Positions 59,301 through 64,000 of a DNA stretch of 64,000 nt are shown in pieces; position 1 is the first letter of the stretch; each line of letters opens with the position of its first letter. A program made the translations under genes and the position numbers. Where the stretch lies: assembly GCF_003325355.1 (NCBI RefSeq), contig NZ_CP030850.1:4519501-4583500 (forward strand). Direction: 5' to 3'. Source of the DNA: Runella rosea (GTDB lineage: Bacteria; Bacteroidota; Bacteroidia; Cytophagales; Spirosomataceae). The notes below the pieces were generated by a model. It was not told the DNA's origin and made no database searches. It saw only the letters and a list, made by a program, of their open reading frames with translations.

Positions 59301-60055
59301 AGCACCAAATACATCATCAGCAGCAAAAATGCCATTTCATAACGCTTTTGTTTGCTTAACGTAATGACCCATTGGATAATGTATATCCCGAACAAAACTG
59401 CCGCTAGTATCCCCCACGTAATGGTATTGACAGGAGCTGTTTGATTATGGTAGGAATCAAATTTGGGAGGAATGATGGAAAACAAAAACCGATTTTGGTT
59501 GTCCAGAACGTTTTGATACGCTGGCCCGAAATTGGTTGAAATTAATTCGGGGTCTACCGTAAAAAGAGTCGTGTTGTAGCCCGATTGTAAGTAGTTATTT
59601 TCATTCTTGTAGTGTCGGTATAGATTAATTACCGAAACTACATCAATACGGGTATTGGGGCGAGTAAACTGCCGACGACTGACCAAATACTTGCTTTGGT
59701 CAAAGCTAACAAGTTGGGTTTGAGATATTTTATGAATAGCTTCATAGTCTGGAATAAACCGGTAATCGGACCAAAAAATCAAACGACCGTTTTGGTAAAC
59801 GTAGTAAGGGTATTTGGTGGTCTGACGAAGGTCTGAAAATTGCGTATTTGTATTTTGGGCAACCAACGCTGTAATGCGTTCAATCTCCTCCTGAGAAACC
59901 GAAAGTTCATGCTTTATTCGTTCTTTGACAGCGGAGAAATAAGTCTCTTCTGCCGCACCCAAAGCCCCTCTCTCAAAGAAAAAGAAAGACAATAATGCTA
60001 ACAGTAACGAACATGTAGCCAAAATGGCTGGTATATGTTTCCTAATTTTCTGCAC
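56306..60055 (-). CDS. very large NtrY-like sensor histidine kinase
   Basis: 1249 residues, GTG start at 60055. The N-terminus has one membrane segment, then a periplasmic domain of about 180 residues. About seven hydrophobic segments follow between residues 210 and 480, then another extracytoplasmic part (about 500-730), more membrane segments near 740-800, a third sensor domain, and a last segment near 940-960. HAMP follows at about 960-1010. AHEIKNPLTPMKLTIQQLQR near residue 1033 carries the phosphorylated His in the NtrY-specific form. The ATPase has NLIINGIQSVP (N box), VQDNGNGIP (G1), LPNFSTKQDGSGLGLAIAKR (F and G2 boxes). The NtrY type usually works with an NtrX-type sigma-54 activator, not seen here. 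Confidence 0.93.
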   Translation of the reverse strand: MQKIRKHIPAILATCSLLLALLSFFFFERGALGAAEETYFSAVKERIKHELSVSQEEIERITALVAQNTNTQFSDLRQTTKYPYYVYQNGRLIFWSDYRFIPDYEAIHKISQTQLVSFDQSKYLVSRRQFTRPNTRIDVVSVINLYRHYKNENNYLQSGYNTTLFTVDPELISTNFGPAYQNVLDNQNRFLFSIIPPKFDSYHNQTAPVNTITWGILAAVLFGIYIIQWVITLSKQKRYEMAFLLLMMYLVLLRAGMLYFGIPFLFSENDLFNPKFYASSPIAPSLGDFLLNCLVCFILSLYVADFYFRSKAYLFLVNISKKAQPLLSVLFIILSFGVFYVSLLELNNIYEKSQFTLDITLSISFSVLKIACLIIFILISSIYFLCTHLLVGLFIRLNPKKIYGVLIFSIGALIFLLLAVISGIDLKWILGVHGTYFLLLYFSRFPRVLYTFRYRTTIYYFLGAFFWAIVTTYVVYNEEEQKDIANKKEFGEQIFSENDGLGEFLLDRAKESISKDPEIQNSFVSDTVLSRERIQQIVKSIHLDKYFDKYDIEVVSFQADGQPLDTSISDETFDNYTKFYQLPKYQTKYPSLYFINDLVNNFKKQYLSLIDIRKGSTLVGRVVLNLNPREDQSRNVYPELLMDKKFVQAPETRQYSYAVYDTAKNLIYSSGSYNYDRKMPQIELDNPALYQRGLQLYDYKHIGSRDKNKRYMVVSSKSYPYKSIISNFSFLYLILVLYVIGIIGVYALKYGLRRLKISYTTKIQILLNVAFFTPLLLIVLITLQVITANYNSNQENTYLTSTKNIGNNFAPYLEEYLSGKRSRDAMEQELGKIARDANVDINFFNEEGNLSITTEPLIYEIKLLSKWLNPDAYIHLIQDRENEVLLDESLGKKQYRTAYVTVRARNTSKPLGILSIPYFDSKPELDRQIIEVISTILSVFAIMFLLFLAISYWASNLLTIPLRILTQKIRRINLHQLNEPVNWKSDDEIGLLVGSYNQMLKKLDESKEELAKNEKQSAWREMAKQVAHEIKNPLTPMKLTIQQLQRTMLRDLPPNLPQNERIKRTFESLIDQIDNISDIATSFSDFAKMPLPKNELFEISSVLNKAADLYADDTKITLHRDIQTRRVNVIGDRQLIGRIITNLIINGIQSVPTGRRPEIFLRLRTDEGNVYIEVQDNGNGIPEAIRPKVFLPNFSTKQDGSGLGLAIAKRGVEHAGGSIWFETEEGTGTTFFLSLPLKHSNRPAEVSIP

Positions 60056-60197
60056 GAAGTTCCAAAAAGGGGTTTTGCCTGTTTTTATGTATTTAGTCTA
60101 TTACAGACCTAAAATCGTGCCAAAAGTTACTGTTGCTTATAATTAAGTATTGATTTAAAAAACGGAAAGCTCAGAGCGGTTAGCCATCAAGAGGAGG

Positions 60198-60488
60198 TTA
60201 TTTTACCAAGGTAAACCCCGCCCCTTCCTCTGTTTCTTCATAATCTACCTCTGTACCGATTACGTACATTAAGTGGCGTTTGTCGATAATGACTTTGATG
60301 GTATCTACAACATACACGTGGTCGTTTTCGGTGGGTAGGTCAAAACCCAATAAAAATTGGGCACCGCATCCGCCGCCTTTCATTCCGACCCTTAATCCAT
60401 ACGTGTCTGGAATCTTGTTGATGTGTAAGGTATCCACTATCTCTTGGTGGGCAATGGGGGAAATTCTAATGGGGTTTTTTGTAATCAT
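60198..60488 (-). CDS. A-type Fe-S carrier (HesB/IscA family) lacking the C-terminal CxC
   Basis: 96 residues. The fold pattern of HesB/IscA/SufA proteins is clear: ISPIAHQEIVDTL near residue 9, GLRVGMKGGGCGAQFLLGFD near residue 31, KVIIDKRHLMYVIGTEVDYEETEEGAGFTLVK at the end. Family members bind a Fe-S cluster or iron with three Cys, one after the Gly-rich turn (here Cys41) and two in a CxC near the C-terminus. The CxC and about 12 residues around it are missing: the stop comes at GAGFTLVK, and neither other frame continues it. It may use other ligands or serve a different role. ATG at 60488. Confidence 0.85.
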   Translation of the reverse strand: MITKNPIRISPIAHQEIVDTLHINKIPDTYGLRVGMKGGGCGAQFLLGFDLPTENDHVYVVDTIKVIIDKRHLMYVIGTEVDYEETEEGAGFTLVK

Positions 60489-60585
60489 GGGAGTTTTATG
60501 CGTTAATCCGTAAAAATACGTACTATTTTGCCGACAGTTTGCGTTCTTTGCGGAGACTCTTTACTGGTAAACAAACAATAAACGA

Positions 60586-61110
60586 ATGGAAATTGTCACC
60601 GACCTTTTGAAAATAGTACTTCCTGCTGCTTTGGTGTTATACGCGGTGTATTTGACCGTAACTGCTTTTTTGAAAAAACAATTTGTGGAAAAACAGCTAG
60701 AAAATCGAAGTAAAAAGTTGGAAATAACCCTGCCGATTCGCCTTCAGGCTTACGAGCGTATGTGTCTTTTTTTGGAACGAATCAGCCCCAATAACCTTAT
60801 TGTTCGTTTGAATGGTTCGGCTACTCAAGCCATTGAATTTCAGCAGATTTTAATGCACGAAGTGCGCGAAGAATTCAATCATAATCTTTCGCAACAAGTC
60901 TACATGAGTCATGAAGCATGGGAGCAAATAAGGGCAGCCCAGCAGGAAGTGATTACGCTTATCAACCAAGCCGCCTCGGAGGTGGCCCCCGACGCGCCCC
61001 CGCTTGATTTAGCCAAGAAAATTTTTGAGAAAATTATTCAGGAAAACCGCAATCCTACGGCTTCAGCGCTCAAGTTTATCAAAGAAGAAATTCAACAGGA
61101 ATTCCTGTAA
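60586..61110 (+). CDS. conserved Bacteroidetes membrane-anchored hypothetical protein
   Basis: 174 residues. One N-terminal membrane segment (ITDLLKIVLPAALVLYAVYLTVTAFL-like, about residues 6-28), then a cytoplasmic helical domain: KKLEITLPIRLQAYERMCLFLERISPNNLIVRL, EFQQILMHEVREEFNHNLSQQVYMSHEAWEQIRAAQQEVITLINQAA and AKKIFEKIIQENRNPTASALKFIKEEIQQEFL. The pattern ITLPLRLQAYERMVLFLERI is one I associate with a conserved family in Bacteroidetes of unknown function. ATG at 60586. It stands between the Fe-S protein gene (divergent) and a T9SS gene (convergent). Confidence 0.8.
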   Translation: MEIVTDLLKIVLPAALVLYAVYLTVTAFLKKQFVEKQLENRSKKLEITLPIRLQAYERMCLFLERISPNNLIVRLNGSATQAIEFQQILMHEVREEFNHNLSQQVYMSHEAWEQIRAAQQEVITLINQAASEVAPDAPPLDLAKKIFEKIIQENRNPTASALKFIKEEIQQEFL

Positions 61111-61135
61111 TTTAAACTGACTCTTTTTTGAGTAC

Positions 61136-62326
61136 TTATTTACTAACCCACAGCTTTTGGGTCAACCTTCCTCGTCCCATAGCGTCGGCATAGGTGATAA
61201 AATAAAGTCCCGTTTGAAGTTCGCGTAGCGGTTTAATGGTCAAACTGTTGGTATTATTGGCCTGAATTGCAAAAGGAATTTCCTGGCCAAGTAATGTCGA
61301 CAAACGTAGCCCGTCTAATTCAAGGTTATCAAATTGCAGTTTTATGGTTTGTCCATCGGAAGGATTTGGATAAATAATAAACCGTGAAGCAGCAGTTTGA
61401 GGACTAACGGCAATGATTTTTGAATATTCAGAAGCACGGTCTTTATCCACCTGTTTCAGTCGGTAATAATTCACTCCCGGCAAGGGTGCTTCATCCAAAA
61501 AGTTGTACTCGACGCGTTGCTTTGAATCTCCCGCCGACGAAATGCGTCCTATCGACGTAAATTCTTTCAAGTCTGTACTGCGCTCTACCTGAAAATAATC
61601 ACTGTTGGACTCGTTGGCAGTGGCCCAATTCAGGCGTACGCGGTCGTTTTCTGCTTTTCCGCGAAAATAAATAAGTTCAACGGGTACAATGCTGGCCCAT
61701 GATAAGTCTGTCAGGAAGATACTTTGCGCAGTAGTGGCCCCGTTACGGATATTATCGCCGCTGTTGAACGCAATGGTCACTTTTTTAATACCAGTACCTG
61801 GGAAAGTAACCGTGGAGCGAGTACTGTCTAAGGGGTCTGAATTAAAACCAGACAGAATTCTGACAAAAGGGTCTATCCCGTTGGTTAAAAAGGCAAAATT
61901 AGGATTATAAGAAATGGCAGGTGTGACTCCAATATTGTTGTCGTCATAACCTGCAATAAGAACACGGTCTTGATAATTACTAAAACTTAATTCACGGTCG
62001 ATTCCCAAAATTCCAAATGATAAATTGGTGACTGGTTCACTAAAAGTGAACGTAACACTGACGCCTTCTGTACGGTTTCCCAATGCGATGTTTAACCACA
62101 ACCCACGGGAGTCATTGCGGGGAGTTCGGTTACGAAGTCGATTGGTGTTCCCCTGAACGGTGGCCGTAACGGTCACTTGCGGGGTGCCTATATTATTGAA
62201 TGTTTGCAATAAAGCACCATCGGGCGTCCACGGGGTCACTTCGGTATTTGAAGAAAGGTCAATATATCCCTGTCCAAATGCGAGTGTGGAATAAAAAATG
62301 ATCAGCAGTGTAAAAAGTCTCCTCAT
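61136..62326 (-). CDS. T9SS-secreted hypothetical protein
   Basis: 396 residues from the ATG at 62326 (MRRLFTLLIIFYSTLAFGQ signal peptide); a longer reading to 62395 is rejected. Residues about 20-210 form a beta-sandwich-like domain (VTVTATVQGNTNRLRNR, VSVTFTFSEPVTNLSFGILGIDREL) that might bind a ligand at the surface. VPVELIYFRGKAENDRVRLNWATANESNSDYFQVERS begins a fibronectin-like linker domain frequent before T9SS tails. The C-terminal 75 residues (RFIIYPNPSDGQTIKLQFDN to GLYFITYADAMGRGRLTQKLWVSK) are a type A sorting domain. It should be exported and fixed at the cell surface or released. Function unknown. Confidence 0.85.
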   Translation of the reverse strand: MRRLFTLLIIFYSTLAFGQGYIDLSSNTEVTPWTPDGALLQTFNNIGTPQVTVTATVQGNTNRLRNRTPRNDSRGLWLNIALGNRTEGVSVTFTFSEPVTNLSFGILGIDRELSFSNYQDRVLIAGYDDNNIGVTPAISYNPNFAFLTNGIDPFVRILSGFNSDPLDSTRSTVTFPGTGIKKVTIAFNSGDNIRNGATTAQSIFLTDLSWASIVPVELIYFRGKAENDRVRLNWATANESNSDYFQVERSTDLKEFTSIGRISSAGDSKQRVEYNFLDEAPLPGVNYYRLKQVDKDRASEYSKIIAVSPQTAASRFIIYPNPSDGQTIKLQFDNLELDGLRLSTLLGQEIPFAIQANNTNSLTIKPLRELQTGLYFITYADAMGRGRLTQKLWVSK

Positions 62327-62461
62327 ACCGTAAAAACGATTATGCATTATACTTTCGTGTTTGATTACAGAATATATACGCAATAAACGAAACAAAGATA
62401 GACAAACTTTGGAAAAAAATCAGTTTCGAATTAAGGACGATTTTTGTGTTTCGGTGCTTTA

Positions 62462-63907
62462 TTACAATTCATTGGCCATTTCAATGGCATTGCGGAGAGC
62501 CGCTAGCTTGTTATGCACTTCCTGCATCTCAGAAGCAATGTTTGATTTGGCCACCACGCCCATTCCTGCCTGATAAAACAACGTATTGTTTTTACTCAAA
62601 AAAGTCCGAATCGTAATGCAGTGGTTGAAGTCTCCGCTGAAACTGATGTGGCCCAATGCGCCGCCATAAATACTTCGATTGGTGGTTTCAAGACGATCAA
62701 TGATGGTCATCGCGTTGTGTTTGGGGGCCCCGGAGAGCGTTCCAGCGGGAAATGTATCGGCAACCAATTGGAGTGGATTGACTCCCGCACTCATTTTTCC
62801 CGTTACTTTAGAAACCAAGTGAATCACGTGGGAGAAAAATTGTGCTTCTTTGTAGGTTTCTACTTTGACCACATCGCAGCTCCGACTCAAATCATTGCGG
62901 GCTAGGTCTACCAACATTACGTGTTCAGCCGTTTCTTTGGGGTCGGCGGCCAGCTGGCGCGCCAGTTCAGCATCTTTTTCGTCATCGCCCGTGCGTCGGA
63001 AAGTGCCCGCAATGGGGTGAATTTCGGCATGTCCGTTTTTGATGTAGATTTGTTTTTCGGGGGACGAACCGAATACTTTGTAATTGCCAAAATCAAAGTA
63101 AAAAAGGTACGGAGAAGGATTGATGGATCGCAAAGCCCGGTAGACGTTGAATTCATCGCCTTCAAATTTCTTGCTGAAACGGCGCGAAGGGACAATCTGA
63201 AATACATCGCCGCGCAGACAGTGATTGATGCATTGCTGGATCGTACCCGCCATTTGCTCATCGGTTACGTTGCTTTCTTCGGTGGCATTGGCTTTAAAGC
63301 GGAACGTCGCCATTTTGGGCGCTTTAACAATCATCTCCAAAGAATCCAAATCCATGCCCATACTTCGGCTGTGGTTGGAATCCTGCCTTGTTACGCCATA
63401 ATCATGTTCAAAAAGATACACTTCGTCCTTGAAATGATTGAACGCAATTACAAAACGATAGATACGATACACCATCTGAGGAATGGCGTTGTCGGGTGTT
63501 TTGGGCTGAATCTCAATGTCTTCAAAGTATTTCACCGAGTCGTAGGTAATGTGTCCAAACAAACCGCCATTGATAAAAGGGTAATCATTTTTTGGGGCGT
63601 CAAAGCGTTGAATAAAATCCCTTAGGGTTTGCATGGCGTGTTTGCGATGAGGCAAACCAAACGACTCTTCGGAGCCGTCAGGAAAGGTTTGCGTTACCAC
63701 ATCTTCGTCCAACACAAACGAGGCGACGGGGTCGCAGGCAATGACGCTAAATCCGTGCTCCATGCCGTGGTATTCGGCACTTTCGAGCATGACGGTATAG
63801 GGGAATTTATCGCGGAGTTTGAGATAAACGCCAACGGGTGTGAGCATATCTCCTAATAATTTACGGCTTTGAGTGGTGATTTTGAAGGTGGTATCGGTCG
63901 TTGTCAT
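62462..63907 (-). CDS. trpE: anthranilate synthase component I
   Basis: Makes anthranilate from chorismate with ammonia supplied by TrpG, the first step of tryptophan synthesis. 481 residues, typical length. LESAEYHGMEHGFSVIACDP near residue 40 is the Trp-feedback segment region (the LESAE motif is conserved). The chorismate core shows GDVFQIVPSRRFSKKF near residue 232, NPSPYLFYFDFGNYKVFGSSPEKQ near residue 265, IAGTFRRTGDDEKDAELARQL, VDLARNDLSRSCD near residue 335 (Mg ligands), FPAGTLSGAPKHNAM and IYGGALGHISFSGDFNHCITIRTF. Glutamine amidotransferase trpG and the rest of the operon would lie downstream, but the next gene in the window (61136-62326) is unrelated. A hairpin stands 52 bases upstream. 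Confidence 0.95.
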   Translation of the reverse strand: MTTTDTTFKITTQSRKLLGDMLTPVGVYLKLRDKFPYTVMLESAEYHGMEHGFSVIACDPVASFVLDEDVVTQTFPDGSEESFGLPHRKHAMQTLRDFIQRFDAPKNDYPFINGGLFGHITYDSVKYFEDIEIQPKTPDNAIPQMVYRIYRFVIAFNHFKDEVYLFEHDYGVTRQDSNHSRSMGMDLDSLEMIVKAPKMATFRFKANATEESNVTDEQMAGTIQQCINHCLRGDVFQIVPSRRFSKKFEGDEFNVYRALRSINPSPYLFYFDFGNYKVFGSSPEKQIYIKNGHAEIHPIAGTFRRTGDDEKDAELARQLAADPKETAEHVMLVDLARNDLSRSCDVVKVETYKEAQFFSHVIHLVSKVTGKMSAGVNPLQLVADTFPAGTLSGAPKHNAMTIIDRLETTNRSIYGGALGHISFSGDFNHCITIRTFLSKNNTLFYQAGMGVVAKSNIASEMQEVHNKLAALRNAIEMANEL

Positions 63908-63958
63908 TACCTATATCGGTTGAATGTGTTAGTTATCAAGTTTGGGAATTGAAAATAA

Positions 63959-63993
63959 AAAAAGCTCGCTGTGCGATGAACAGCGAGCTTTTT
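63959..63993. terminator. hairpin upstream of trpE: terminator or attenuator
   Basis: AAAAAGCTCGCTGT (63959-63972) and its exact complement (63980-63993) form a perfect 14-bp stem with a 7-base loop. On the minus strand it is followed by TTTTTTTATTTT, the form of a Rho-independent terminator. It ends 52 bases before trpE. It may be the terminator of an upstream gene beyond the window or a trpE leader attenuator; the window ends too soon to see a leader peptide. Confidence 0.75.
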
Positions 63994-64000
63994 GGGTTAA

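Overview
This window is chromosomal DNA from a member of the Bacteroidetes, most likely order Cytophagales (a Runella/Spirosoma/Dyadobacter-like bacterium). The sequence supports this in four ways: two proteins end in type IX secretion (T9SS) sorting domains; there are two TonB-dependent receptors with carboxypeptidase-like N-terminal domains, one paired with a DUF4249 lipoprotein; genes mostly lack Shine-Dalgarno sequences; and several intergenic regions carry the Bacteroidetes promoter form (-33 TTG/TTTG, about 21 bases, -7 TAnnTTTG). I see no rRNA, tRNA, CRISPR array, phage or transposase. Most of the window is core and metabolic, with several surface-protein loci.

Layout. 1-11.6 kb: alpha/beta hydrolase (cut by the window edge), clpX, lipoproteins, superoxide dismutase, tadA, an acyl carrier protein, glycogen branching enzyme, and a pnuC-nadR pair for NAD salvage followed by a small secreted protein whose start codon lies inside a perfect inverted repeat. 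11.6-17.7 kb: thiL, a lipoprotein MsrA, a sigma-54-type control region driving an ABC ATPase and a TolC-like channel, lgt, and a lipoprotein. 17.7-29 kb, minus strand: kynureninase, a secreted thioredoxin, a secreted carbohydrate-type protein, a 1477-residue T9SS protein with about twelve Ig-like repeats, and a GH3/beta-lactamase fusion. 29-37 kb: TonB receptor, beta-helix-like lipoprotein, small lipoprotein, a DUF3500 protein and a beta-helix protein. 37-40 kb: a tight run ribH-hisH-DUF2490-rhodanese-methyltransferase. 40-48.3 kb: pyrC, TonB receptor plus DUF4249 lipoprotein, enoyl reductase, plsC, and an ECF sigma factor with an overlapping small gene. 48.5-64 kb: hisA, mutS2, a DUF819 membrane protein, murI, an FtsX-type permease divergent from a universal stress protein, a very large NtrY-like histidine kinase, an A-type Fe-S protein without its C-terminal Cys pair, a T9SS protein, and trpE.

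How the genes fit together. Cofactor and amino-acid synthesis is scattered rather than clustered: NAD (pnuC, nadR, kynU), riboflavin (ribH), thiamine (thiL), histidine (hisH and hisA about 10 kb apart), tryptophan (trpE) and pyrimidine (pyrC). Envelope building and turnover is represented by lgt, murI, plsC and the GH3/beta-lactamase protein. Nutrient capture at the outer membrane is represented by the two TonB loci. The most interesting regulatory signals are the enhancer-plus-sigma-54 promoter before the ABC/TolC genes, tandem FNR-like boxes plus a 20-bp palindrome before the universal stress gene, and two hairpins that bury or abut start codons. No single segment stands out as an unmistakable new defence or mobile system. 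The best candidates for undescribed biology are the TonB receptor/beta-helix lipoprotein locus (29.2-34.5 kb) and the sigma-54 transporter locus (13.7-15.9 kb).
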